A DNA stretch of 64,000 nt. It comes from Streptomyces hokutonensis (GTDB taxonomy: Bacteria; Actinomycetota; Actinomycetes; Streptomycetales; Streptomycetaceae). Of this stretch, positions 27,233 to 35,347 are shown piece after piece (the stretch's first letter is position 1; every line of letters begins with the position of its first letter). A program made the translations under genes and the position numbers. The DNA lies in contig NZ_BARG01000014.1 in NCBI RefSeq assembly GCF_000376565.1, forward strand, positions 124,001 to 188,000, read 5' to 3'. The notes below the pieces were generated by a model, which saw only the letters and a list, made by a program, of their open reading frames with translations, made no database searches and was not told the origin of the DNA.

Positions 27233-28129
27233 ATGATCAGTACACGAATCGCGCACAGAAGCATCGCGGTGCTGCTCACCGCGGTGATCGCCCTCCCCGT
27301 AGGGACCGGGACCGCCTGGGCCGACGACCCGGTGCCGGCGCCCGGGCCCGGCGAGACCGAGCTCGTGCCGGGCGTTCCCCCGGGGCCGTATCAGCCCTGG
27401 CAGATCGACACGCCCGACCAGGCCCTCGTACCGAAGGTGTACACGCCGACCGCGGAGGAGGACCGGGTCGAGCCGAGGGACGCGGCGGCGGGGACGTACG
27501 CGCTCGTCGAGTACGTGCCGATCGGGGACGCCGTGGCGAAGGTCTCCTGCAGCAAGCAGACCGGGCCCTACCAGCGGGGCGTGGAGCGGTGGTTGAAGCT
27601 GAAGGTGGACGGCCGGCAGTCGGCCGCCGACTGCAAGGTGATCAAGGCCTTCCAGAAGAAGCAGGGCATCAAGCCCGCGATCGGCTTCGCCGGACCCGTG
27701 ACCTGGGCGCGCATGCAGCTCCTCAGCGCGAAGAAGAACCCGAACGCGGCCCGGAAGTGCCCCGTCCGCTCGTACCGCGTCGCGTGTGTCGATCTCGACC
27801 GGCAGCTCACCTGGGTGCAGAAGGGCAAGAAGGTCGTCTTCGGACCGGTCCCGATGCGCAGCGGACGCACCGGGCACGTCACCCGGGGCGGCTGGCACAA
27901 GATCTACTGGAAGCACAAGAACCACTGGTCGACCCTGTACAACAGCCCTATGCCGTATGCCCAGTTCTTCGACGGCGGCATCGCCTTCCACGCCGTCTAC
28001 GGCAGCATCTACACCACCACCGGCTCCTGGGGCTGCGTCAACCTCCGGCTGGCCGACGCCCGCAAACTCTGGAGCGTCCTCAAGAAGGGCGACCGGGTCT
28101 ACGTGTGGGGCCACCGGCCCGGAAACTAG
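27233..28129 (+). CDS. Secreted L,D-transpeptidase with peptidoglycan-binding domain
   Basis: A 298-residue exported cell-wall enzyme forming 3-3 cross-links. The signal peptide is RSIAVLLTAVIALPVGTGTAWA. A PG_binding_1-like stretch follows (RGVERWLKLKVDGRQSAADC to GFAGPVTWARM, about 105-160). The YkuD domain ends with FHAVYGSIYTTTGSWGCVNL, which has the catalytic histidine and cysteine intact. The next gene is alanine racemase, and D-alanine is part of the donor stem peptide. Confidence 0.9.
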   Translation: MISTRIAHRSIAVLLTAVIALPVGTGTAWADDPVPAPGPGETELVPGVPPGPYQPWQIDTPDQALVPKVYTPTAEEDRVEPRDAAAGTYALVEYVPIGDAVAKVSCSKQTGPYQRGVERWLKLKVDGRQSAADCKVIKAFQKKQGIKPAIGFAGPVTWARMQLLSAKKNPNAARKCPVRSYRVACVDLDRQLTWVQKGKKVVFGPVPMRSGRTGHVTRGGWHKIYWKHKNHWSTLYNSPMPYAQFFDGGIAFHAVYGSIYTTTGSWGCVNLRLADARKLWSVLKKGDRVYVWGHRPGN

Positions 28130-28175
28130 GCGGGCCTGCGGGCTTGTCAGTCCCCTCTGAGAGACTGGGGGCGTC

Positions 28176-29441
28176 ATGAACGAGACAGCACCTGCGCCGA
28201 CCGCGCCCCTGCGCGCCCGCGCCGAGATCGACCTCGGTGCCCTGCGGGCCAATGTGCGGACCCTGCGCGCCCTCGCGCCGGGCGCCGCCGTCATGGCCGT
28301 CGTCAAGTCCGAGGCGTACGGCCACGGCGCCCTGCCCTGCGCCCGCGCGGCCGTCGAGGCGGGGGCGACCTGGCTCGGTACGGCCACCCCCGAGGAGGCC
28401 CTCGACCTGAGGGCCCGCGCCGGGCTGCCGGCCGGGGTGCGGATCATGTGCTGGCTCTGGACGCCCGGCGGACCGTGGCGCGAAGCCATCGAGGCCGACC
28501 TCGACATGTCGCTCAGCGACATGTGGGCGCTGCGGGAGGTCGTGGCGGCCGCCCGCGAAACCGGCCTCCCCGCGCGCGTGCAGCTCAAGGCCGACACCGG
28601 CCTCGGGCGCAACGGCTGCCAGCCCGGCGCCGACTGGGCCGAACTCGTCGGCGAGGCCCTGCGCGCGGAGGCCGAGGGGCTGCTCCGCGTCACCGGCCTC
28701 TGGTCCCACTTCGCCTGCGCCGACGAACCAGGGCACCCCTCCGTGGACGCCCAACTCGCCCTCTTCCGCGAGATGGTCGCCTACGCGGAGGGCCGGGGCG
28801 TACGGCCCGAGGTCCGCCACATCGCCAACTCGCCCGCCACCCTTACCCGCCCCGACTCCCACTTCGACCTCGTCCGCACCGGCATCGCCGTCTACGGCAT
28901 CTCGCCCAGCCCGGAAATGGGCTCGTCCGCCGACTTCGGACTGCGGCCGGTGATGACCCTGAAGGCGTCCGTCGCCCTGGTGAAGCAGGTGCCGGGCGGG
29001 CACGGCGTCAGCTACGGCCATCACTACGTCACTCCGGGCACGACCACCCTCGGCCTCGTCCCCGTCGGCTACGCGGACGGCATCCCCCGGCACGCCTCCG
29101 GCACCGGCCCGGTGCTGGTCGGCGGCAAGTGGCGCACGGTCGCGGGCCGGGTCGCCATGGACCAGTTCGTCGTAGACCTCGGAGGGGACGAGCCGGAGCC
29201 CGGGGCGGAGGCCATCCTCTTCGGCCCCGGCGACCGCGGCGAGCCCACCGCCGAGGACTGGGCACAGGCCGCCGGAACCATCGCCTACGAGATCGTCACC
29301 CGCATCGGAACGCGCGTTCCCCGCGTCTACGTCAATGAAGGCGTCCTTGACGACGAAGACGTCCTCGTGGACGGGGTCGTCCCCGGGTATGAGGTGGACG
29401 ACGCGGCGCAGGGCCGGGACGGGAAGAGGAGCGGCACGTGA
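28176..29441 (+). CDS. alr: Alanine racemase
   Basis: A 421-residue PLP enzyme making D-alanine for peptidoglycan. The Schiff-base lysine is in VVKSEAYGHG (about residue 46), and the catalytic tyrosine of the second base is in GVSYGHHY. RVAMDQFVVDLGG is a further family block. The C terminus is about 30 residues longer than usual and hydrophilic. The stop overlaps the next start (GTGA). It heads the alr-hydrolase-tsaE run conserved across actinobacteria. Confidence 0.95.
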   Translation: MNETAPAPTAPLRARAEIDLGALRANVRTLRALAPGAAVMAVVKSEAYGHGALPCARAAVEAGATWLGTATPEEALDLRARAGLPAGVRIMCWLWTPGGPWREAIEADLDMSLSDMWALREVVAAARETGLPARVQLKADTGLGRNGCQPGADWAELVGEALRAEAEGLLRVTGLWSHFACADEPGHPSVDAQLALFREMVAYAEGRGVRPEVRHIANSPATLTRPDSHFDLVRTGIAVYGISPSPEMGSSADFGLRPVMTLKASVALVKQVPGGHGVSYGHHYVTPGTTTLGLVPVGYADGIPRHASGTGPVLVGGKWRTVAGRVAMDQFVVDLGGDEPEPGAEAILFGPGDRGEPTAEDWAQAAGTIAYEIVTRIGTRVPRVYVNEGVLDDEDVLVDGVVPGYEVDDAAQGRDGKRSGT

Positions 29442-30676
29442 GCGAGAGCAGTGCGGAGGCGGTCGCCGAGCTCGCCTCCGCCGCCACGGGGGTGGCCGGC
29501 AACTGGCGCAAGGTGACCGGAATCGCGGGCGCCGCGATAGGCGTGATCGCCGCAGGCGCCGCGGCCGGTGTCGCCATAGAGCGGATGACGGTCGGGCGCG
29601 GCATGCGCGAGCGGGCGCGGCTCGCGCTCGACTCCACGGGACCGTACGGCTCGCTGCGCGGCATCCCCGGCACGGCCCACGCGGACGACGGCACCGAGCT
29701 GTACTACGAGGTCGACGACATCGAGCCCGAGGTCGCCGTCACGCCCAAGCGCCGCCGGCTCTTCGGGCGCAAGGCACCGGCCCCGGTCACCGTCGTCTTC
29801 AGTCACGGCTACTGCCTCAACCAGGACTCCTGGCACTTCCAGCGGGCGGCCCTGCGCGGGGTCGTACGGACCGTGCACTGGGACCAGCGCAGCCACGGCC
29901 GTTCCGCGCGCGGGGCCGCGCAGCTCGAGGACGACATGCCGCTCACCATCGACCAGTTGGGCCGCGACCTGAAGGCCGTGCTCGACGCGGCCGTGCCCGA
30001 GGGACCGATCGTGCTCGTCGGGCACTCCATGGGCGGCATGACGGTGATGGCACTGGCCGACCAGTACCCCGACCTGATCCGCGACCGGGTCGTCGCCACC
30101 GCCTTCGTCGGTACGTCCTCCGGGCGGCTCGGCGAGGTCAACTTCGGGCTGCCCGTCGTCGGCGTCAACGCGGTGCGGCGGGTGCTGCCCGGCGTGCTGA
30201 AGGCGCTCGGTCAGCAGGCCGCGCTGGTGGAGCGGGGGCGGCGGGCCACCGCCGATCTGTTCGCCGGGATCATCAAGCGGTACTCGTTCGCGTCCCGGGA
30301 CGTCGACCCGGCGGTCGCGCGGTTCGCCGAGCGGATGATCGAGGGCACGCCCATCGACGTGGTCGCCGAGTTCTACCCGGCCTTCACCGACCACGACAAG
30401 ACCGCGGCCCTCACCCACTTCAAGGACATGCCGGTGCTCGTGCTGGCCGGGATCGGTGATCTCGTCACGCCCAGTGAGCACAGCGAGGCCATCGCCGACC
30501 AGTTGCCGGACGCCGAACTGGTGCTCGTGCCGGACGCCGGGCACCTGGTCATGCTGGAGCACCCGGAAGTGGTCACCGACCGCCTCGCCGACCTGCTCAC
30601 CCGCGCGGGTGCCGTGCCCGCAGGGGCTACCGTAAGTGGCTATGGAAGCACCAGCAGCACCGCACGACGCGGCTGA
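29438..30676 (+). CDS. Membrane-anchored alpha/beta hydrolase
   Basis: A 412-residue protein. A hydrophobic segment lies near the N terminus (GIAGAAIGVIAAGAAAGVAI, residues about 28-47). The hydrolase core then has SHGYCLNQDSWHFQ, the nucleophile in GHSMGGMT, GIGDLVTPSEHS and DAGHLVMLE. The GTG overlaps alr, and the 3' end overlaps tsaE by 35 nt. In mycobacteria a similar hydrolase occupies the same place. The substrate is unknown. Confidence 0.85.
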   Translation: MSESSAEAVAELASAATGVAGNWRKVTGIAGAAIGVIAAGAAAGVAIERMTVGRGMRERARLALDSTGPYGSLRGIPGTAHADDGTELYYEVDDIEPEVAVTPKRRRLFGRKAPAPVTVVFSHGYCLNQDSWHFQRAALRGVVRTVHWDQRSHGRSARGAAQLEDDMPLTIDQLGRDLKAVLDAAVPEGPIVLVGHSMGGMTVMALADQYPDLIRDRVVATAFVGTSSGRLGEVNFGLPVVGVNAVRRVLPGVLKALGQQAALVERGRRATADLFAGIIKRYSFASRDVDPAVARFAERMIEGTPIDVVAEFYPAFTDHDKTAALTHFKDMPVLVLAGIGDLVTPSEHSEAIADQLPDAELVLVPDAGHLVMLEHPEVVTDRLADLLTRAGAVPAGATVSGYGSTSSTARRG

Positions 30677-31163
30677 GCCCCTGTCCGTCTCGATCACCGT
30701 CAACTCCCCCGAGCAGATGGGGGAGTTGGGGCGCCGCCTGGCCAAGCTGCTGCGCGCGGGCGACCTCGTGATGCTCACGGGTGAGCTCGGCGCCGGCAAG
30801 ACGACGCTGACCAGGGGGCTGGGGGAGGGGCTCGGCGTGCGCGGCGCGGTCACCTCGCCGACGTTCGTCATCGCCCGCGTGCACCCCTCACTGGGGGAGG
30901 GGCCGCCGCTCGTCCACGTCGACGCGTATCGCCTGAGCGGCGGGCTCGACGACATGGAGGACCTCGACCTCGACGTCTCGCTGCCCGAGTCGGTGATCGT
31001 CGTGGAGTGGGGCGAGGGCAAGGTCGAGGAGCTGACCGACGACCGGCTGTCCGTCGTCATCCACCGGGCCGTCGGAGACACGACCGACGAGGTACGGCAT
31101 GTCACCGTCACCGGGCTCGGTGGGCGCTGGGCCGCGGTGGAACTGGGCGTGCTCGGCGCGTGA
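30642..31163 (+). CDS. tsaE: tRNA t6A-modification ATPase TsaE
   Basis: A 173-residue P-loop ATPase of the threonylcarbamoyladenosine complex (with TsaB and TsaD, both encoded downstream). Walker A is GELGAGKTTLTRGLG, TSPTFVI is a family block, and VEWGEG lies near the Walker-B-like region. The ATG at 30642 lies inside the hydrolase gene; a GTG at 30636 is also possible. It needs only 20-25 residues before the core, which fits. Confidence 0.93.
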   Translation: MEAPAAPHDAAEPLSVSITVNSPEQMGELGRRLAKLLRAGDLVMLTGELGAGKTTLTRGLGEGLGVRGAVTSPTFVIARVHPSLGEGPPLVHVDAYRLSGGLDDMEDLDLDVSLPESVIVVEWGEGKVEELTDDRLSVVIHRAVGDTTDEVRHVTVTGLGGRWAAVELGVLGA

Positions 31164-31254
31164 CTCCCTGATGACCGGATGAGTGGGTTCCGACAAGGTG
31201 TCGGCAAGATGTTGCGTTTCGGGTCTCGCGCGTGGTCACATGGTATCCAGTTAG

Positions 31255-31274
31255 TAGTTAGGTCTACCTAACTA
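31255..31274. promoter_or_regulatory. 20-bp perfect palindrome upstream of small gene
   Basis: TAGTTAGGT-CT-ACCTAACTA lies 29 bp before a 56-residue gene, in AT-richer DNA than its surroundings. It is a strong operator candidate. The spacing differs from the iron-box (IdeR/DmdR) pattern, so the regulator is unknown. Confidence 0.65.
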
Positions 31275-31303
31275 CGTCCGCCCCCAGGTCCCAGGAGGCG
31301 TCC

Positions 31304-31474
31304 ATGTCGGCTTCGTCGGCTTCAGAGAACCAGGACCGCCCGCAGCCGTATGCGTTCGCCGGGGTGTCCATGCGGGAGTTGTTGGCGGCGGGCGAGGCGG
31401 CGAAGGCGGTCTCGACGCCGCCACGCGTACCGGAGCCGGTGGACACACCCGTGACGCAGCGCAAGGCCGCCTAG
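31304..31474 (+). CDS. Small conserved protein (56 aa) of unknown function
   Basis: The ATG has an AGGAGG site 6 nt upstream. The product starts MSASSASENQDRPQPYAFAG, continues VSMRELLAAGEAAKAVSTP, and ends in a basic KAA. It is hydrophilic, with one short amphipathic helix (SMRELLAAGEAAKAV) and no membrane segment. It ends 4 nt into the convergent gene on the other strand. The palindrome directly upstream suggests regulated expression. No function can be named. Confidence 0.65.
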   Translation: MSASSASENQDRPQPYAFAGVSMRELLAAGEAAKAVSTPPRVPEPVDTPVTQRKAA

Positions 31475-32028
31475 CGGATCACCACCACCGACTGCCCGAT
31501 CGTCGCGAACTCCCACATCGCCGTGCCGTCCTCGACCGACTCGCGGATGCCGCCGGACTTGACCGTGGGGTCGGGTTGCTGGGGCGCGCCGTTGACCGCC
31601 GCGCTGAAGCCGATCGCGAGCCCGCCCGTGCTGGTGAAGCGGACGACGTGCTGGATGGGGGTGCCGTCGGTGCCGGTGACCGCGTTCGAGCGGGACGTGA
31701 CCCAGTAGGAGCCCAGGGTCGGATCCACCGTCCCGGGGGTGACCTTGAACGTGCGGTTGACCTTGTTGTTCTCGGCGACCAGCCACACCCGGTCGTCGTC
31801 CAGCGAGTACACGACCCGCTCGCCCCTGCCGGAGCCCGCGGGCAGCGCGGCGGGGTTCTTCCTGTCGCGGGGCGCCTTCGAGGTGGCCACCGCCGGCGGG
31901 GCGCTCGCGCGGGCCGCACTGTCCAGCCCGGCCGGGACGCTCGCCGACGCCTGATAGGCGAGGAAACCGACCGTGGCGACGGCCGCCACGGTGAGCCCGG
32001 CCACGATTCCCGAGCTGCTGCCGGCCAT
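31471..32028 (-). CDS. Exported YkuD-like protein lacking catalytic residues
   Basis: A 185-residue protein. An N-terminal signal anchor (GIVAGLTVAAVATVGFLA) and a Pro/Ala linker precede a domain that follows the L,D-transpeptidase pattern: RVVYSLDDDRVWLV, then TFKVTPGTVDPTLGSYWV, then SGGIRES and GQSVVVI. Active enzymes have SHGCVR and a preceding histidine; here both are missing. It is therefore probably a non-catalytic wall-binding relative, although the domain assignment rests on pattern alone. A catalytically complete member is encoded at 27.2 kb. Confidence 0.6.
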   Translation of the reverse strand: MAGSSSGIVAGLTVAAVATVGFLAYQASASVPAGLDSAARASAPPAVATSKAPRDRKNPAALPAGSGRGERVVYSLDDDRVWLVAENNKVNRTFKVTPGTVDPTLGSYWVTSRSNAVTGTDGTPIQHVVRFTSTGGLAIGFSAAVNGAPQQPDPTVKSGGIRESVEDGTAMWEFATIGQSVVVIR

Positions 32029-32148
32029 CGGCGCCCACCTCCGTGTCTTGTATGTCCAGTAAGTGCGGTGACTGTAGGTGACGGTAGCAGTCGGGCCGGG
32101 CCGACCGGGGCGGCCGTGCCCGGGGCGCCGGAGCCGTAGGCTGTTTGC

Positions 32149-32802
32149 GTGCTCTTGCTCGCTCTGGATACCGCCACCCCCGCAGTCACCGTCGCCCTGC
32201 ACGACGGCGAGGCCGTCATCGCCTCGTCGAGTCAGGTGGACGCGCGCCGCCACGGTGAGCTGCTGCTCCCGGCCGTCGACCGTGTGCTCGCCGACGCGGG
32301 GCTCAGGCTCGACGCCGTCACGGGAATCGTCGTGGGCATCGGCCCCGGCCCCTACACCGGGCTGCGCGTCGGGCTGATGACCGCCGACACGTTCGGGCTC
32401 GCGCTCGGCGTGCCCGTGCACGGTGTGTGCACGCTGGACGGCCTCGCCTACGCCGCCGACCTCGACGGCCCCTTCGTCGTGGCCACCGACGCGCGCCGCA
32501 AGGAGGTCTACTGGGCCCGCTACGCCGACTCGCGTACGAGGGTGACCGGCCCGGCCGTCGACCGGCCCGCCGACATCGCCGACGAGGTCGCGGGACTGCC
32601 CGCCGTCGGCGCGGGCGCCCTGCTCTACCCGGACACCTTCCCGTCCGCCCACGAGCCCGAGCACGTGTCCGCCGCCGCACTCGCCTCCCTGGCCGCCGAG
32701 AGACTCGCGGCGGGCGTCGAACTCCCCGCGCCCCGGCCGCTCTACCTGCGCCGCCCCGACGCCCAGGTCCCCAAGAACTACAAGGTGGTCACCCCCAAGT
32801 GA
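32149..32802 (+). CDS. tsaB: tRNA t6A-modification protein TsaB
   Basis: A 217-residue actin-like ATPase-fold partner of TsaD. It opens LLLALDTATPAVTVALHDG and carries GIGPGPYTGLRVGL, both typical. The GTG at 32149 is the start. It overlaps rimI by 4 nt (GTGA). With TsaE and TsaD it completes the machine that puts t6A at position 37 of ANN-decoding tRNAs. Confidence 0.94.
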   Translation: MLLLALDTATPAVTVALHDGEAVIASSSQVDARRHGELLLPAVDRVLADAGLRLDAVTGIVVGIGPGPYTGLRVGLMTADTFGLALGVPVHGVCTLDGLAYAADLDGPFVVATDARRKEVYWARYADSRTRVTGPAVDRPADIADEVAGLPAVGAGALLYPDTFPSAHEPEHVSAAALASLAAERLAAGVELPAPRPLYLRRPDAQVPKNYKVVTPK

Positions 32803-33326
32803 CCGAATCCACGAGCCCCCGGCTGCGCGAGATGCGCTGGTGGGACATCGACCCCGTGCTGGAACTGGAGAAGGACCTCTTCCCCGAGGACGCCTGGTCC
32901 CGGGGCATGTTCTGGTCCGAACTGGCCCACGCGCGGGGCGCCGAGGCGACCCGCCGGTACTTGGTGGCCGAGGTGACCGGCGACCAGTACGAGGGCGGTG
33001 TCCGGGTCATCGGCTACGCGGGCCTCGCCACCACCGGCGACCAAGCCGACATCCAGACCATCGCCGTCGCCCGCGACCACTGGGGCACCGGCCTCGGCGC
33101 CACCCTCCTCACCGAACTCCTCAGCGCGGCGAGCGAGTTCGAGTGCGCCGAGGTCATGCTCGAGTGCCGCGTCGACAACGTCCGCGCGCAGAAGCTCTAC
33201 GAGCGCTTCGGCTTCGCGCCCATCGGCTTCCGGCGCGGCTACTACCAGCCGGGCAACGTCGACGCCCTGGTGATGCGCCTCACCGACCCGTCAACTTCCG
33301 TACAAGGAACCGAGATCAATGGCTGA
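32799..33326 (+). CDS. rimI: Ribosomal-protein-alanine N-acetyltransferase
   Basis: A 175-residue GNAT acetyltransferase. The acetyl-CoA loop is [15 protein letters not shown], and the C-terminal block is [25 protein letters not shown]. Family members acetylate the N terminus of ribosomal protein S18. The start overlaps tsaB, and the stop overlaps tsaD (ATGGCTGA), the standard tsaB-rimI-tsaD order. Confidence 0.93.
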   Translation: MTESTSPRLREMRWWDIDPVLELEKDLFPEDAWSRGMFWSELAHARGAEATRRYLVAEVTGDQYEGGVRVIGYAGLATTGDQADIQTIAVARDHWGTGLGATLLTELLSAASEFECAEVMLECRVDNVRAQKLYERFGFAPIGFRRGYYQPGNVDALVMRLTDPSTSVQGTEING

Positions 33327-34410
33327 CGAACCCCTCGTCCTCGGCATCGAGACCTCCTGCGACGAGACCGGCGTCGGCATCGTCCGCGGCCACACCCTGC
33401 TCGCCGACGCGGTCGCGTCCAGCGTCGACGAACACGCCCGCTTCGGCGGGGTCGTACCGGAGGTCGCCTCCCGCGCCCACCTGGAGGCGATGGTCCCCAC
33501 GATCCAGCGCGCCCTGAAGGACGCGGGCGTCAGCGCGAGCGACCTCGACGGCATCGCGGTCACGGCGGGCCCCGGCCTCGCGGGCGCGCTCCTGGTGGGT
33601 GTCTCGGCGGCGAAGGCGTACGCCTACGCGCTCGGCAAGCCGCTCTACGGCGTGAACCACCTTGCCTCCCACATCTGCGTGGACCAGCTCGAACACGGCG
33701 CGCTGCCCGAGCCGACAATGGCCCTCCTGGTGTCCGGGGGCCACTCCTCCCTCCTCCTCTCCTCCGACATCACCTCGGACGTACGGCCGCTCGGCGCGAC
33801 GATCGACGACGCGGCGGGCGAGGCCTTCGACAAGATCGCCCGTGTCCTCAACCTCGGCTTCCCGGGCGGGCCGGTCATCGACCGGTACGCGAAGGAGGGC
33901 GACCCTACGGCGATCACGTTCCCGCGCGGACTGACCGGGCCGCGCGACCCGGCGTACGACTTCTCCTTCTCCGGGCTGAAGACGTCCGTGGCCCGCTGGA
34001 TCGAGGCGAAGCGGGCGGCCGGGGAGGACGTACCGGTGCGCGACGTTTCGGCGTCCTTCCAGGAGGCCGTCGTCGACGTCCTCACCCGCAAGGCCGTACG
34101 GGCCTGCAAGGACGAGGGCGTCGACCACCTGATGATCGGCGGCGGAGTAGCCGCGAACTCCCGCCTGCGGGCCCTGGCGGCGGAGCGCTGCGAGGCGGCC
34201 GGCATCCGCCTCCGCGTCCCGCGCCCGAAGCTGTGCACGGACAACGGCGCGATGGTCGCCGCACTGGGCGCGGAAATGGTGGCCCGCGACCGGGCCCCCT
34301 CGGACTGGGACCTCTCGGCGGACTCCTCGCTGCCGGTGACGGAAACGCACGTCCCCGGCCACTCGCACGACCATGTGCACGAGGTCGGCAAGGAGAACCT
34401 GTACTCGTGA
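33319..34410 (+). CDS. tsaD: tRNA t6A threonylcarbamoyltransferase TsaD
   Basis: A 363-residue metalloprotein that transfers threonylcarbamoyl to A37. [10 protein letters not shown] opens the chain. The metal-binding pair is HLASH (about residues 114-118), and VSGGHSSL and [11 protein letters not shown] are ATP-site blocks. The C terminus ends in a histidine-rich stretch ([12 protein letters not shown]). A small gene starts within its stop. It is the last gene before the accessory block. Confidence 0.96.
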   Translation: MADEPLVLGIETSCDETGVGIVRGHTLLADAVASSVDEHARFGGVVPEVASRAHLEAMVPTIQRALKDAGVSASDLDGIAVTAGPGLAGALLVGVSAAKAYAYALGKPLYGVNHLASHICVDQLEHGALPEPTMALLVSGGHSSLLLSSDITSDVRPLGATIDDAAGEAFDKIARVLNLGFPGGPVIDRYAKEGDPTAITFPRGLTGPRDPAYDFSFSGLKTSVARWIEAKRAAGEDVPVRDVSASFQEAVVDVLTRKAVRACKDEGVDHLMIGGGVAANSRLRALAAERCEAAGIRLRVPRPKLCTDNGAMVAALGAEMVARDRAPSDWDLSADSSLPVTETHVPGHSHDHVHEVGKENLYS

Positions 34411-34661
34411 CGGTCGCGCTGATGTGGGAGGCGAGGGCGGCCGAGGGGCGGGGCGACGAACTGCTCGCCTGGGCGCGGGCGCAACGGCTGTCGGCCGAAC
34501 CCCTGCGCCTGGAGTTCCTCCGCGCCCCCCAGGACCGCGTCCTCGTCATCACGTGGTGGGACGCGGACTACGACACCGAGCTGCCCGAACTCCCTGAGCC
34601 CGAGGGGGAGTTGGTCATGCGGGCGGTGCACCGGTGGCGGTTCGAGTCGGCGGGCGAATAA
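34407..34661 (+). CDS. Small conserved protein coupled to tsaD
   Basis: An 84-residue product read from a GTG overlapping the tsaD stop. It starts [20 protein letters not shown] and contains [15 protein letters not shown] and AVHRWRFES. The alternating pattern suggests a single ferredoxin-like (dimeric alpha-beta barrel) domain. The function is unknown. Coupling to tsaD means it is made with the t6A operon. Confidence 0.6.
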   Translation: MTVALMWEARAAEGRGDELLAWARAQRLSAEPLRLEFLRAPQDRVLVITWWDADYDTELPELPEPEGELVMRAVHRWRFESAGE

Positions 34662-34675
34662 CAAGAGTTTTGTTA
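34659..34675. promoter_or_regulatory. 17-bp palindrome, probable antitoxin operator
   Basis: TAACAA-GAGTT-TTGTTA is symmetric and AT-rich in GC-rich surroundings, and ends 10 bp before the antitoxin ATG. RHH antitoxins usually bind such sites to repress their own operon. Confidence 0.7.
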
Positions 34676-34685
34676 AAGTGAGGTC

Positions 34686-34958
34686 ATGGCTGATTCTCCC
34701 CTGCCCGGCGAAGGCCCCGTCCGCCCGGTGTCGGTGTCGCTCCACGAGGGCACCATCGCCGCCCTCAAGGCGCGCACCGGCAAGCGGGGCATGTCCGCCT
34801 ACGTGGAAGCACTCATCCAGCGCCAACTGGAGCGAGACCGGCTGCGTGAACTGATCGAGGACGCGGAAGCCGCGCACGGTCCGGTGGACCAGGCCGGGGT
34901 CGAGGCCAAGCGAGCCCTCCTGCGCGGTGGCTCGGCGGGTTCGGCCGGCGCCGCGTGA
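34686..34958 (+). CDS. Ribbon-helix-helix antitoxin (VapB-like)
   Basis: A 90-residue protein. VRPVSVSLHEGTIAALKART followed by MSAYVEALIQRQLERDRL is an RHH DNA-binding pattern, and the rest is a charged helix and an Ala/Gly tail that would wrap the toxin. It overlaps the toxin gene by GTGA. The palindrome upstream fits autoregulation. Confidence 0.8.
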   Translation: MADSPLPGEGPVRPVSVSLHEGTIAALKARTGKRGMSAYVEALIQRQLERDRLRELIEDAEAAHGPVDQAGVEAKRALLRGGSAGSAGAA

Positions 34959-35347
34959 GCGGCACGCTCGTCCTCGACTGCGAGGGCCTGGCCAAGCTCG
35001 TCCGCCGCACTCCCGAACTCACCGAGTGGCTCGTCGCGGCCGAGGCCGAGGACATCCGCGTGGTCGTCAGCTCCGTGACCCTCGTCGAGGCCCGCGACCC
35101 CAGGACCCACCAGGCCCGGTTCGACCACGCCGTCTCGCGTGTCAACGTCGTCCCGCCCAGCGAGGCGATCGCCCGCCGGGCGAGCAAGCTCCTCGCTGCG
35201 GCCGGTCTGCACGGTCACACGTACGCGCTCGACGCGATCGTCGCCGCGACCGCTCTGGCGTCGCCCGCACCCGTCACCGTGCTGACCTCCGACCCCGAGG
35301 ACCTCCGGGACCTGTGCGGTGCCGGAGTTCACGTGATCAAGGTCTGA
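34955..35347 (+). CDS. PIN-domain toxin (VapC-like ribonuclease)
   Basis: A 130-residue PIN protein. Acidic metal-site residues are visible in LVLDCEGL, SVTLVEARD, TYALDAIVAA and TSDPEDL. VapC toxins cut tRNA or rRNA when the antitoxin is lost. The 3' end overlaps the convergent bxlA gene by 19 nt, so the pair probably arrived or was trimmed against it. A chromosomal stabilisation or stress role is inference. Confidence 0.82.
   Translation: MSGTLVLDCEGLAKLVRRTPELTEWLVAAEAEDIRVVVSSVTLVEARDPRTHQARFDHAVSRVNVVPPSEAIARRASKLLAAAGLHGHTYALDAIVAATALASPAPVTVLTSDPEDLRDLCGAGVHVIKV

Noticed and set aside
25277..28693. A very long open frame on the minus strand (over 1100 codons)
   Set aside because: It is antisense to acpS, nnr, the L,D-transpeptidase and alr, all with clear motifs. 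In GC-rich DNA the complementary frames often lack stops; its translation is Arg/Pro/Gly-rich with no domain.
31255..31274. Iron box (DmdR/IdeR site)
   Set aside because: TTAGGT and ACCTAA arms are present but separated by 2 bp rather than the 7 bp of the consensus.
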